Source: Burkholderia ambifaria
GTDB taxonomy: Bacteria > Pseudomonadota > Gammaproteobacteria > Burkholderiales > Burkholderiaceae
Direction: 5' to 3'
Assembly (NCBI RefSeq): GCF_001443045.1
Contig: NZ_LKPJ01000003.1
Location: 82,810-146,809, forward strand
DNA length: 64,000 nt
The position numbers and the translations under genes were made by a program. The notes beneath the pieces are model-generated. The model had not been told where the DNA came from. It made no database searches and saw only the letters and a list, made by a program, of their open reading frames with translations. Below are positions 39,278 through 48,497 of this stretch, piece by piece. Each line of letters starts with the position of its first letter. The first letter of the stretch is position 1.

Positions 39278-42244
39278 GTGAACCGCAGTTATTTCCTCTC
39301 GTCCCGAGCGCGCGTCCGACTATATGTCGCACATTCGGCCCTGCTCGCCGGCGCGGCGATGTCGTCGCCGTCAACCGCACAAGTCACGGGCGGCGGCCCG
39401 CAACGAGCCGACGGCATCGAACTCGAAGTTGCGCCGGGTGAATATTCGACGCACAAGTCCGGCGAAGCCGTGCTGTCCGCAATCAACGGCGGCATCCTGA
39501 CGACCAACAGCCGGACCCGCGTCTTTTCGACCGGCAACGGCGCGGCGGGTGCCGCCGCGTGGGGCAGCCAGTCGCGCGTCGTCCTCCGCGATACCGAAAT
39601 CCGGACCCGCGGCAGCTCCAGCGCCGGCATCGACCTTCGTAACGGCGGTAACGCATCCGCGGAGCGCGTGTCCATCGATACCGACGGCGACTATTCGCAT
39701 GGCGCGTCCGTCGACGGCGACAATGCGCGCCTCACGCTGTCCGACAGCGTGATCGTGACGCGCGGCAAGGAAGCGCATGGCATCACGGCGATCCTGGCGC
39801 CGGGCGGCACCATCGACGTGTCCGACACGCTGATCCGTACCAGCGGCCTGTTCGGCGTCGGCCTGTCCATCAGTTACGGCGGCGTCCGGGCGACACTGAC
39901 CCGCACCGATATCCGTACGGATGGCGACTATGCGTCGGTGCTGTATCTACCGAGCGCTTCCACAGTTGCATTCAGCGACTCGCACCTGGAAACCGCCGGC
40001 GACTACGCGCTCGGCGTGGACACGCGCGAGGGCAGCGTCGAGCTCGCGCGCACGCGCGTCATCACGCACGGCAACAGCGCGCACGGGCTTTATGCATCGA
40101 AGGAGTACACCGATACGCCGGCCGTCGATGCAACCGATACGTTCGTGACCACCACCGGCACGCGCGCGATCGGCGCGATCGCCCGCCTCGGCGGCAAGAT
40201 CTCGATGACGCGCGGCGGCATCACGACGAGCGGCGAACGCGCGCGCGGCGTGATGTCGGCCGGTACGGACTCCGTCGCATCGCTCGTCGATACAAGCGTC
40301 GAAACCCACGGCAAGGAAGCCGTCGCGCTTTATTCGAGCGTCGGCGGCACGATCGACCTCGTGCGGACCAGCGCGCGCGCAACCGGCGACGGCGCCCATG
40401 CAGCGGCCGTCTACGGCGGCACGCTGACGATCGATGACGGCTCGCTGGTCAGCGAACGCCACGGCGCGATCGACGCATCCGACGCGATCATCTCACTGAA
40501 GAACGGCACCCGCGCCATCGGCGGCAACGGCACGCTGCTATCCGTCCATGCGGCGTCAGGCGCACCCGTGCTCCTGACGCTCGACACCGGTTCCCGTGCC
40601 GACGGCGACATCGTCAACCAGCCGACCGACGACGGCAGCCCGACGGATGCCGTGACGAACGTCACGCTCGCCAATGCGTCCGCGTGGACCGGCGCGACCG
40701 ACGTGGTCCGCTCGCTGTCGCTGGACACGAACAGCCGCTGGACCGTCACCGCCGATTCGACGGTCGGCTCCGTCGCGCTGAACGATTCGACGATCGCGTT
40801 CGCCGCACCCGCGGCCCGCGGCACGCCGACACCGCGCACACTCGTCGTGACGGGCGACTATGCGGCCCGCAACGGCCGGCTGGTTCTCCATACGACGCTG
40901 CAGGACGACGCGTCGCCCACCGACCGCCTCGTGATCGACGGCGGCCACGCGTCGGGCGACACCGGCATCGTCGTCAAGCGTTCGGGTGGCGACGGCGCGC
41001 CAACGACCGTCGGCATCCCGATCGTCGAAACGCGCAATGGCGGCACGACCGACGCGTCGGCCTTCACGCTCGATGCAGCATCGGACGGCTACCGGCAAGG
41101 CTTCGGCACATTGTCTGCCGGCGGCTACGACTACATGCTCAAGCGCGGCGGCCAGGGCGGCCGCGAGGACGACTGGTATCTCGTCTCCGCGGCAAAACCC
41201 GTTCCGCCGGAACCGCCGCAGCCACCCGGCCCCGTCGATCCCGATCCGCCGATCAGCCCGGAAATCAATCCGCCCCCTCGCACTGCCGCCCCGGAGCCGG
41301 ATGCGTATCTCGCGAACGCCGATGCGGCGTCGACGATGGCAATCCACACGCTGCATCAGCGCGACGATCGCTCGCTGCGCACCGAAGCAGCCGGCCCGCT
41401 CGACGGCGCGGTCTGGCTGCGCGCCGAGGGCCAGATGACGTCGATGTCGGGCAGCAACCGCAGCGTGTCGGGCAACGGCCGCCTGATTCATGCGGGCGCC
41501 GACCTGCTCCGCTTCGACGACGGTCGCGGCGGCAGTATCCGCGCCGGCGCGATGGGCATGTACGGCAGTCAGACGAACTGGTCGACGCGCCCCCTGTGGA
41601 ACGCGATCGAGCACCGCGTGATGAACGCCACCGCTCGCGGCAGCGTCTCCGGCTACAACGTCGGGCTGTATGGCACGTGGTACGGCAACCGCGACATCCT
41701 GACCGGCCCCTATGTCGACGCATGGTTCATGTACGGTGCCTATGCGAACAGCGTCGGCGGCAGCCTCGCAGCCGATTCGTACCGGTCACGCACCGTCACG
41801 GGCTCGCTGGAAACCGGCTATTCGTTCGGGTTCTATGAACGCGGCGACACACGATTCTTCGTCGAGCCCGAAGCGCAGCTCGTCGTATCCGACTATCGCG
41901 CGGATGCACACGGCACGGCCGGCGGCCGTGTCGACGGCCAGGGCTCCACCGACGTGCTCACCCGCCTGGGCGTGCGTGTGCATGGCATAACCGCGATGCC
42001 GCATGGACGCGAACTTCGGCCGTTCATCGAAGCAAACTGGTGGCACGGCCCCGGCTCGCGCTCGCTGATGCTCGATCGCAATGCGTTCTCGTTCAGCGTG
42101 CCGCGCGACCGGGTTGCCGTCCGGATCGGCGCGACCGGGCAGTTGAGCCGGCAATTCTCGATTTCGGCAAGCCTCGGCGTGGAAGGCAATCTGTCCGATT
42201 ATTCGGTCGTCCGGGGGCAACTCTCGGCAAAATATCGCTGGTAA
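39278..42244 (+). CDS. Autotransporter (type Va) with pertactin-like passenger and barrel
   Basis: Outer-membrane protein that exports its own passenger. 988 residues from the GTG at 39278, preceded by AAGGTGAT. Signal peptide to about residue 35 (LAGAAMSSPSTAQ). Passenger to about 635 consists of imperfect beta-helix-type repeats of 30-40 residues with recurrent T-x-G-x-x-A-H-G elements (TRGKEAHGITA, THGNSAHGLYA, TTGTRAIGAIA, THGKEAVALYS). A Pro-rich linker (VPPEPPQPPGPVDPDPP, about 640-660) precedes the barrel of roughly 275 residues starting near WLRAEGQMTSMSG and ending in SAKYRW with the terminal aromatic. Probable adhesin or biofilm factor; ligand unknown. Confidence 0.9.
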   Translation: MNRSYFLSSRARVRLYVAHSALLAGAAMSSPSTAQVTGGGPQRADGIELEVAPGEYSTHKSGEAVLSAINGGILTTNSRTRVFSTGNGAAGAAAWGSQSRVVLRDTEIRTRGSSSAGIDLRNGGNASAERVSIDTDGDYSHGASVDGDNARLTLSDSVIVTRGKEAHGITAILAPGGTIDVSDTLIRTSGLFGVGLSISYGGVRATLTRTDIRTDGDYASVLYLPSASTVAFSDSHLETAGDYALGVDTREGSVELARTRVITHGNSAHGLYASKEYTDTPAVDATDTFVTTTGTRAIGAIARLGGKISMTRGGITTSGERARGVMSAGTDSVASLVDTSVETHGKEAVALYSSVGGTIDLVRTSARATGDGAHAAAVYGGTLTIDDGSLVSERHGAIDASDAIISLKNGTRAIGGNGTLLSVHAASGAPVLLTLDTGSRADGDIVNQPTDDGSPTDAVTNVTLANASAWTGATDVVRSLSLDTNSRWTVTADSTVGSVALNDSTIAFAAPAARGTPTPRTLVVTGDYAARNGRLVLHTTLQDDASPTDRLVIDGGHASGDTGIVVKRSGGDGAPTTVGIPIVETRNGGTTDASAFTLDAASDGYRQGFGTLSAGGYDYMLKRGGQGGREDDWYLVSAAKPVPPEPPQPPGPVDPDPPISPEINPPPRTAAPEPDAYLANADAASTMAIHTLHQRDDRSLRTEAAGPLDGAVWLRAEGQMTSMSGSNRSVSGNGRLIHAGADLLRFDDGRGGSIRAGAMGMYGSQTNWSTRPLWNAIEHRVMNATARGSVSGYNVGLYGTWYGNRDILTGPYVDAWFMYGAYANSVGGSLAADSYRSRTVTGSLETGYSFGFYERGDTRFFVEPEAQLVVSDYRADAHGTAGGRVDGQGSTDVLTRLGVRVHGITAMPHGRELRPFIEANWWHGPGSRSLMLDRNAFSFSVPRDRVAVRIGATGQLSRQFSISASLGVEGNLSDYSVVRGQLSAKYRW

Positions 42245-42295
42245 GCCGCACCGACCGCCGGCGGGGCGTGAAATCCGCACGCTGCGGAATTCCGC

Positions 42296-42301
42296 TATAC
42301 T
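42296..42301 (+). promoter_or_regulatory. Probable -10 element of metX promoter
   Basis: TATACT, five of six consensus bases, 35 bases before the riboswitch-like aptamer. A start near 42308 would put the whole aptamer in the transcript. No convincing -35 is seen 16-18 bases upstream. Confidence 0.5.
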
Positions 42302-42336
42302 CCTCCGACTGCCGCCTCCTTGGCGGCAGGTCGGAA

Positions 42337-42433
42337 GCGCGCCGATTTGCTGACTCGATTGCGGGCGCGCGAACCGGCCGGGGCCTTGAGATGTCTTTGT
42401 CCCGGCGGGTTCACTACAAATGCGGCTAAAGAG
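42337..42433 (+). promoter_or_regulatory. SAM-II-like riboswitch with inserted hairpin, upstream of metX
   Basis: The pattern matches the SAM-II (metA-type) aptamer as I know it. P1 is gcgcgcc (42337-42343) with ggcgcgc (42364-42370). Its loop begins gatttg (42344-42349) and ends attgc. The 3' strand is acaaatgcggctaaagagg (42416-42433), carrying the conserved gctaaa. The pseudoknot would pair atttg with caaat, and ctc of the loop with gag of the 3' strand. Between the two halves lies an extra 12-bp hairpin (42371-42382 with 42401-42412, one mismatch), absent from the minimal aptamer. SAM binding would repress metX; the control mechanism is discussed in the findings. Confidence 0.8.
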
Positions 42434-42445
42434 GTCGTCAGCCGC
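42422..42445 (+). promoter_or_regulatory. Alternative hairpin overlapping the riboswitch 3' strand
   Basis: gcggct (42422-42427) can pair with agccgc (42440-42445). It uses the gct of the conserved gctaaa element, so it competes with the SAM-bound pseudoknot. It may be the OFF/ON switch partner; no U-tract follows, so it is not a typical terminator. Confidence 0.45.
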
Positions 42446-42505
42446 GCATCTCCGACTCCGCGCATCGCCGACACCATTTAGCTGCCCAGTCATAAGGCGG
42501 AACGA

Positions 42506-43651
42506 ATGGAATCGATCGGCATCGTCGCTCCACAGACCATGCACTTCGCCGAACCGCTGCGCTTGCAAAGCGGCAGCGTGATCGGCAACTATCAGCTCGT
42601 CGTCGAGACGTACGGCGAGCTCAACGCCGCGCGCTCGAACGCGGTGCTCGTCTGCCACGCGCTCAACGCATCGCACCACGTCGCCGGCATCTACGCGGAC
42701 GATCCGCGCAGCACCGGCTGGTGGGACAACATGGTCGGCCCCGGCAAACCGCTCGACACCAACCGCTTCTTCGTGATCGGCGTGAACAACCTCGGCTCGT
42801 GCTTCGGCTCGACCGGCCCGATGAGCGCCGACCCGTCAACGGGCAAGCCGTACGGCGCGCGTTTTCCGGTCGTCACCGTCGAGGACTGGGTGCACGCGCA
42901 GGCGCGTGTCGCCGACGCGTTCGGCATCGAGCGTTTCGCCGCGGTGATGGGCGGCAGCCTCGGCGGCATGCAAGCGCTCGCGTGGAGCCTGATGTATCCG
43001 GAGCGCGTCGCGCACTGCATCGACATCGCGTCCACACCGAAGCTGTCCGCGCAGAACATCGCGTTCAACGAGGTCGCGCGCTCGGCAATCCTGTCCGATC
43101 CCGATTTCCACGGCGGCGACTACTACGCGCACGGCGTGAAACCGAAGCGCGGCCTGCGCGTCGCGCGGATGATCGGCCACATCACGTACCTGTCCGACGA
43201 CGACATGGCCGAGAAATTCGGCCGTGCGCTGCGCCGCGCGGACGGCGCGCTCGACGCGTACAACTTCAGCTTCGACGTCGAGTTCGAGGTCGAGTCATAC
43301 CTGCGCTACCAGGGCGACAAGTTCGCCGACTACTTCGACGCGAACACGTACCTGCTGATTACGCGTGCGCTCGACTACTTCGATCCGGCCAAGGCGTTCG
43401 ACGGCAACCTGAGCGCCGCACTCGCGCGCACGCAGGCGAAATACCTGATCGCGAGCTTCTCGACCGACTGGCGTTTCGCGCCGGCGCGTTCCCGCGAGAT
43501 CGTGAAGGCACTGCTCGACAACAAGCGCACGGTCAGCTACGCGGAGATCGACGCGCCGCACGGCCACGACGCGTTCCTGCTCGACGACGCGCGCTATCAC
43601 AACCTGCTCCGCGCGTATTACGAACGAATCGCCATCGAGGTGGGTGCATGA
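42506..43651 (+). CDS. metX: Homoserine O-acyltransferase MetX
   Basis: Activates homoserine with an acyl-CoA for methionine synthesis (succinyl-CoA in many betaproteobacteria, acetyl-CoA in others; not decidable here). 381 residues, alpha/beta hydrolase fold: [40 protein letters not shown], nucleophile elbow [15 protein letters not shown] (Ser151), catalytic Asp near FSTDWRFAP, and His in [20 protein letters not shown] precedes the ATG. It overlaps metW by 4 bases (atga), so the two are coupled. Upstream lies a SAM-II-like riboswitch, consistent with feedback by SAM. Confidence 0.96.
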   Translation: MESIGIVAPQTMHFAEPLRLQSGSVIGNYQLVVETYGELNAARSNAVLVCHALNASHHVAGIYADDPRSTGWWDNMVGPGKPLDTNRFFVIGVNNLGSCFGSTGPMSADPSTGKPYGARFPVVTVEDWVHAQARVADAFGIERFAAVMGGSLGGMQALAWSLMYPERVAHCIDIASTPKLSAQNIAFNEVARSAILSDPDFHGGDYYAHGVKPKRGLRVARMIGHITYLSDDDMAEKFGRALRRADGALDAYNFSFDVEFEVESYLRYQGDKFADYFDANTYLLITRALDYFDPAKAFDGNLSAALARTQAKYLIASFSTDWRFAPARSREIVKALLDNKRTVSYAEIDAPHGHDAFLLDDARYHNLLRAYYERIAIEVGA

Positions 43652-44256
43652 ACCAGCAAGCGCTGAATTCCCTGTCCGCACGCGCGGACTTTCGCGCGAT
43701 CGCCCGCTGGGTCGAACCGCGCGCAACCGTGCTCGACCTCGGCTGCGGCGACGGCTCGCTGCTGTCGCTGCTGTCGGAAGAGCTGGACGTGTCCGGCTAC
43801 GGGATCGAACTGAACGACGCAGGCGTGCTCGCGAGCACGAAGAACGGGATCAACGTGATCCAGCAGAACCTCGAGGACGGCCTGCGCCTGTTCGAGGACC
43901 ACAGCTTCGATTTCGCGATCCTGTCGCAAACGCTGCAGACGATCCACCAGACGGCCGCGATCCTGCGCGAAACCGCGCGGGTCGGGCGCGAGTGCATCGT
44001 GTCGTTCCCGAACTTCGGCTACTGGGCGCACCGGCTGTCGGTGCTGCGCGGCCGGATGCCGGTGTCGAAGTCGCTGCCGTACCAGTGGCACAACACGCCG
44101 AACGTGCGGGTGCTGACGATCAAGGATTTCGAGGCGCTCGCGCCGGAAGTCGGCGTCACAATCCTCGACCGCATCGTGCTGCACGAAGGCCAGCCGATTC
44201 GATGGGGAGCGAACTGGCGTGGTAGTCTTGCTGTCTACCGCGTCAAGCGCAGCTGA
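43648..44256 (+). CDS. metW: Methionine biosynthesis protein MetW
   Basis: SAM-methyltransferase-fold protein always paired with MetX in proteobacteria; reported to be required for, or to assist, MetX activity. 202 residues from the ATG at 43648 within the metX stop. Motif I is [15 protein letters not shown] (residues 28-42), then [26 protein letters not shown], and the family-specific [15 protein letters not shown] and [15 protein letters not shown]. Same riboswitch-controlled transcript as metX. Enzyme substrate unknown. Confidence 0.95.
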   Translation: MNQQALNSLSARADFRAIARWVEPRATVLDLGCGDGSLLSLLSEELDVSGYGIELNDAGVLASTKNGINVIQQNLEDGLRLFEDHSFDFAILSQTLQTIHQTAAILRETARVGRECIVSFPNFGYWAHRLSVLRGRMPVSKSLPYQWHNTPNVRVLTIKDFEALAPEVGVTILDRIVLHEGQPIRWGANWRGSLAVYRVKRS

Positions 44257-44372
44257 GCCGGGGAGCCGTTGACGGACGCCGACGGTCTGCACGCACGTGC
44301 GGCCGCGCCCCTGCGCTACCCGCGCCGCCTGCGCTGCCGCCGCAATCAGTCAACGCTACCCAGTTCCAGTCC

Positions 44373-45794
44373 ATGTCCAAAACGCCACACGAGGCGCCCG
44401 CGCTCACCGCTCACGAGGATCACCCCGGCTGGCGAGCCTATCTGAACACGCACATGCTGATCTGCGTGTTCCTGGGGTTCACGTCGGGTCTGCCCCTGTT
44501 CACGCTCGTCTACCTCGTGCAGGCATGGCTGCGCTCCGAGGGCGTGAACCTGAAGGAAATCGGCCTGTTCGCGCTGATCCAGTTCCCGTATACGTGGAAG
44601 TTCCTGTGGGCGCCGCTGATGGACCGCTACATCCCGCGCCTGCCCGGCTGGCGGCCGGGCCGCCGGCGCGGCTGGCTGCTGCTCACGCAGATACTGGTCG
44701 CGGGCGCGATCGCCGCGCTCGGCTTCGTGTCGCCGCGCGACTCGATCTGGACGGTCGCCGCGCTCACGACGCTCGTCGCGTTCTTCGGCGCGAGCGCCGA
44801 CATCGTGATCGACGCGTACCGCCGCGAGCTGCTGCGCGACACCGAGCAGGGCCTCGGCAACGCGGTGCACGTGAACGCGTACAAGCTCGCCGCGCTGATC
44901 CCCGGCTCGCTGGCGCTGATCCTGTCCGACCACATGCCGTGGGACGCCGTGTTCGCGCTCACCGGCGCGTTCATGCTGCCGGGCATCCTGATGACGCTCG
45001 TCGTGCGCGAGCCCGAAGTGGTCGGTGCGCCGCCGCGCAACCTGCGCGACGCGATCGTGCTGCCGTTCCGCGAATTCATCCAGCGCGACGGCTGGGCCGG
45101 CGCGCTGCTCGTCATCGCGTTCATCTTCCTGTTCAAGATCGGCGACACGATGGCCACCACGCTGTCGACGTCGTTCTTCCTCGACATCGGCTTCACGCGT
45201 ACCGAGATCGGCATCGTCGCGAAAACCACCGCGCTCGTCGCGAGCGTCGCCGGCGGCATCATCGGTGGCGTCTGGCTCGTGAAGATCGGGATCGGCCGCG
45301 GGCTGTGGATCTTCGGCGCGCTGCAAATGGTGTCGACGCTCGGCTTCGCGTGGCTCGCGCAGCTCGGCCCCGGCTCGCCCGTGCTTGCCGTGCTGTACGA
45401 CTTCACGGTATCGACGAGCCATGCGATCGCGTCGGCGCTGTCGGTGTTCGGCATCGCCGTCACGCCGCAGTTCAGCCCGATGACGGTCGCGCTCGCGATC
45501 GTCTACGGCACCGAAACCTTCACCACCGGCCTGACGATGGCCGCGTTCGTCGCGTACATCGCAAGCACGACCGACCCGCGCTACACGGCCACGCAGTTCG
45601 CGCTGTTCACGAGCCTCGCGTCCGTGCCGCGCACGCTCGCGTCGGCGGCGAGCGGCTTCATCGTCGCGAAGATCGGCTGGTTCGACTACTTCATCGTGTG
45701 CACCGCGCTCGCGATTCCCGGCATGCTGCTGCTGTTCAAGATCGCGCCGTGGAACGGTGTCGCGCGCAACGGCGAGGCCAGCCGTGCGCAATGA
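44373..45794 (+). CDS. ampG: Muropeptide permease AmpG
   Basis: Inner-membrane major-facilitator permease that imports anhydromuropeptides for cell-wall recycling; its activity feeds AmpR-controlled beta-lactamase induction. 473 residues with about twelve or more helices. Typical AmpG segments: FLGFTSGLPLFTLVYLVQAWL, IQFPYTWKFLWAPLMDRY, the ADIVIDAYRRELL region and KIGDTMATTLSTSFFLDIG. The loop RLPGWRPGRRRGWLL matches the AmpG pattern of proline/glycine-basic residues. Lies 116 bases after metW in the same direction; the following gene starts inside its 3' end. Confidence 0.93.
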   Translation: MSKTPHEAPALTAHEDHPGWRAYLNTHMLICVFLGFTSGLPLFTLVYLVQAWLRSEGVNLKEIGLFALIQFPYTWKFLWAPLMDRYIPRLPGWRPGRRRGWLLLTQILVAGAIAALGFVSPRDSIWTVAALTTLVAFFGASADIVIDAYRRELLRDTEQGLGNAVHVNAYKLAALIPGSLALILSDHMPWDAVFALTGAFMLPGILMTLVVREPEVVGAPPRNLRDAIVLPFREFIQRDGWAGALLVIAFIFLFKIGDTMATTLSTSFFLDIGFTRTEIGIVAKTTALVASVAGGIIGGVWLVKIGIGRGLWIFGALQMVSTLGFAWLAQLGPGSPVLAVLYDFTVSTSHAIASALSVFGIAVTPQFSPMTVALAIVYGTETFTTGLTMAAFVAYIASTTDPRYTATQFALFTSLASVPRTLASAASGFIVAKIGWFDYFIVCTALAIPGMLLLFKIAPWNGVARNGEASRAQ

Positions 45795-46830
45795 TCGATT
45801 GCATCGCGTCGCACGCGTTGCCGCCGCGCTGAGCGTCGGCATCGCGACGCTCGGCGCGGCGGGAAGCGCGCATGCCGCCGACGCCAGTGCGACCGCGGCC
45901 GGCTCCGCACCCGCCACCGTGCCGGCTGCGCCGTCCACGCCGGCGGCCCCGGTTCCGCCGTCCGCCGCCGAAGCCGCGCAGCCGACCGGCGCGGCAGTAC
46001 CCGCGAAAGCCTATACACCGACGCCGCAGCAGGTCCGCTACGGCAACGCGATCGCGTTCCGCACGCTGATCCCGTCGCCGCTGCTCGAACAGCTCACCGC
46101 GAGCGAATACGCGCAGATCGTGCAGGCCGCCGCCGACAGCGACCGCCTGCTGCCCGCGAACCAGCCGCGCGTGAAACGCCTGCGCGCGATCGTGATGAAG
46201 CTCGCGCCGTATTCGGTGAAGTGGAACGATCGCGTGAAGAACTGGGCGTGGGACGTCAACGCGATCCGCTCGCGTGACATCCGCGTCACCTGCCTGCCGG
46301 GCGGCAAGGTGCTCGTGTACGGCGGCCTGCTCGATCGCGTCCGCCTGAACGATGACGAGTTCGGCGTGCTGCTCGCGCATGGCATCGCGCATGCGCTGCG
46401 CGAACACGCGCGCAGCAATTTCAGCGCGACGTCGCAAACGTCGCTGCGCGCGGCCGCGCTGCCGCCGCTGTTCGGCGTCGGCGATCCGCTGCCGCAGGCG
46501 CTGAACCTCGGCGCACGCCTGCAGACGCTGCGCTACGACCCGACCGACGAAACCGAAGCCGACGTGATCGGCGGCGACATCGCCGCCCGCGCGGGCTTCG
46601 ATCCGCGCGCGGCGATCACGCTGTGGGACAAGCTCGCGGCCGCGACGCGCGCGAACAAGACGTCGGGCTTCATCTACATGCACCCGTACGGCGCGACGCG
46701 GCGGCAGGATCTGCTGAACCGCCTGCCGGACCTGATGCCGCTGTATGCGAAGGCGATTGGCAAACGGGTCGACACGCTCCCGGACTACGCCGGCATCAGC
46801 GCGCAGCGGCGCAAGGTCGTGCGGCGCTGA
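45784..46830 (+). CDS. M48-like periplasmic metalloprotease homologue lacking the catalytic Glu
   Basis: Homologue of M48 (Oma1/BepA/LoiP-type) zinc proteases. 348 residues from the GTG at 45784, preceded by GGCGAGG and overlapping the ampG end; a GTG at 45757 is an alternative. Signal peptide (VAAALSVGIATLGAAGSAHA, to about residue 31), then a Pro/Ala-rich linker to about 75. The zinc-site helix reads LLAHGIAHALREHAR: both histidines (199 and 203) remain but the catalytic Glu of HExxH is Gly200. The third ligand in DETEADVIGGDIAARAG (Glu256) is kept. The protein may bind zinc without being an active protease. Coupled to ampG, hinting at an envelope role. Confidence 0.82.
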   Translation: MRNDRLHRVARVAAALSVGIATLGAAGSAHAADASATAAGSAPATVPAAPSTPAAPVPPSAAEAAQPTGAAVPAKAYTPTPQQVRYGNAIAFRTLIPSPLLEQLTASEYAQIVQAAADSDRLLPANQPRVKRLRAIVMKLAPYSVKWNDRVKNWAWDVNAIRSRDIRVTCLPGGKVLVYGGLLDRVRLNDDEFGVLLAHGIAHALREHARSNFSATSQTSLRAAALPPLFGVGDPLPQALNLGARLQTLRYDPTDETEADVIGGDIAARAGFDPRAAITLWDKLAAATRANKTSGFIYMHPYGATRRQDLLNRLPDLMPLYAKAIGKRVDTLPDYAGISAQRRKVVRR

Positions 46831-46882
46831 GCACCGCAGCCCGCGGCTTTCTCATCGGACCTGGCCGGAGCGTGATGCGGCG

Positions 46883-47827
46883 CTACGCGCCGACGTCCGA
46901 TTCGACCGGTCGGCTGCCGCTCTCGCGCATCCAGCGCACTTCGTCACCGGGGCTGCGGCCGAATAGCCGCTTGAACTCGCGGCTGAACTGCGACGCGCTC
47001 GCATAGCCGACTCGCGCGGCGGCAGCACCCGCGCCGACGCCGTCCTGCACCATCATCAATCGTGCCTGGTGCAGCCGCGCGGTCTTGACATACTGCATCG
47101 GCGACGTCGCCGTCACGTGCTTGAACTGGGCGTGGAACACCGCGAGGCTCATCCCGGCTTCGCGCGCGAGCGTTTCGACATCGAGATCGGCCTTCAGGTC
47201 CGCATGGATGCGCCGCAGCGCCTTCGCGACGCGGCCGAAATGATGCTGCTGGACGAGCGCCGCGCGAATTGCGTCGCCCTGCGCGCCCGTCAGTACGCGG
47301 TACGCGATCTCGCGCATGATCGCCGGCCCGAGCACGCACGTGTCGTGCGGCGACGCGAGCGCTTCGAGCAGCCGCACCACCGCGTCGGCGAGCGGCGCAT
47401 CGAGCGACGTCGAATAGACGCCGTGCGGCTCACTGACCGCCGCGCCGAGTGTCTCGTCGAGCAGGATCGCGAGTTCGGCGATCACCGCGAGATCGACGCG
47501 GATCGAGATCGCGAGAAACGGCTCGTCCATGCTCGCGAAGGTCTCGCATTCGAACGGCAGCGGCACCGACAGCACGAGATATTGCTGCGCGTCGTAGACG
47601 AACGAGCGGTCGCCGAGATAGCCGAGCTTGCGGCCCTGGCATACGACGATGATGCTCGGCTCGTACAGCACCGGCATGCGCGGCACGGGACGGCTCACGC
47701 GGATGAAACGCACACCGTCGAGCACCGCCAGCGTATCGCCGTCGTTCGGTGCGAGGCGCGAATGCAGCTCGATCATGCGGCGCCGCACACGCTCGCCCGA
47801 GTCGTCGAAAAGGGGCTGGAAGCTCAT
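46883..47827 (-). CDS. AraC-family transcriptional regulator (AraC_N / cupin type)
   Basis: Probable activator of the divergent alcohol dehydrogenase. 314 residues from the ATG at 47827 (MSFQPLFDDSGERVRRR). The N-terminal cupin-like AraC_N domain contains VLYEPSIIVVCQGRKLGYLG and DAQQYLVLSVPLPFECE; the C-terminal double helix-turn-helix runs from VETLAREAGMSLAVFHAQFKH (about residues 227-247) to AAARVGYASASQFSREFKRLFG. This regulator type (E. coli YqhC is one) is often divergent from aldehyde/alcohol reductase genes and responds to reactive aldehydes; that role is inferred from context. Confidence 0.9.
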   Translation of the reverse strand: MSFQPLFDDSGERVRRRMIELHSRLAPNDGDTLAVLDGVRFIRVSRPVPRMPVLYEPSIIVVCQGRKLGYLGDRSFVYDAQQYLVLSVPLPFECETFASMDEPFLAISIRVDLAVIAELAILLDETLGAAVSEPHGVYSTSLDAPLADAVVRLLEALASPHDTCVLGPAIMREIAYRVLTGAQGDAIRAALVQQHHFGRVAKALRRIHADLKADLDVETLAREAGMSLAVFHAQFKHVTATSPMQYVKTARLHQARLMMVQDGVGAGAAAARVGYASASQFSREFKRLFGRSPGDEVRWMRESGSRPVESDVGA

Positions 47828-48398
47828 CGGCGTCGTCCTGTCCGGCAAGAGAATCTGGCTCGCAATGTAGCACCTTGAAAGCGTTTTGACGGCCGTTCGC
47901 GCGAAATTCGAGAGGAATAGGCAAATCTTCGAGACCTTCGTGTATTTCGCCGACGCGGCGCGCTCCTTACGATGGGCACCTGTCTCGCCGCGTCGCCACA
48001 TGGTGCGGCGGCAGTCTGATTTGCCGGATGTTTTTCCCGGACAAGGAGCCCCTGCATGAGCACAACTTACGCTTACGCGGCGACCGACGCGCACTCGCCG
48101 CTCGCCCCGTTCGAATTCCAGCGCCGCGCGCTGCGCGACCTCGACGTCCAGATCGAGGTCCTCTACTGCGGCGTCTGCCACTCGGACCTGCACCAGGCCC
48201 GCAACGAATGGCGCAACACGATCTACCCGGTCGTGCCGGGCCATGAAATCGTCGGCCGCGTGACCGCGACCGGCTCGCAGGTATCGCGCTTCAAGGTCGG
48301 CGAGCTGGTCGGCGTCGGCTGTCTCGTCGATTCGTGCCGCACCTGCCCGAGCTGCGCGGAAGGCCTCGAGCAGTATTGCGAGAACGGCTTCGTCGGCA

Positions 48399-48403
48399 CC
48401 TAC
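48399..48403. repeat. Target-site duplication, left copy
   Basis: cctac immediately left of the insertion sequence; the identical right copy is at 49740-49744. Both derive from the tyrosine codon region (ggc acc tac aac) of the alcohol dehydrogenase. Five bases is the usual duplication for the IS2 group. Confidence 0.92.
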
Positions 48404-48497
48404 TGGAGCAGCCCCCTGAAACGCCGGACACAGTCACCCACTTACAATAACGGGTAGGCATAGGACTGTGTTTTTGACTAACACTAGGCAGGAAGTG

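Noticed and set aside
42304-42336. Hairpin just before the riboswitch-like element as a terminator of the autotransporter gene
   Set aside because: It lies downstream of the likely metX -10 and has no T-run, so it is more probably part of the metX leader.
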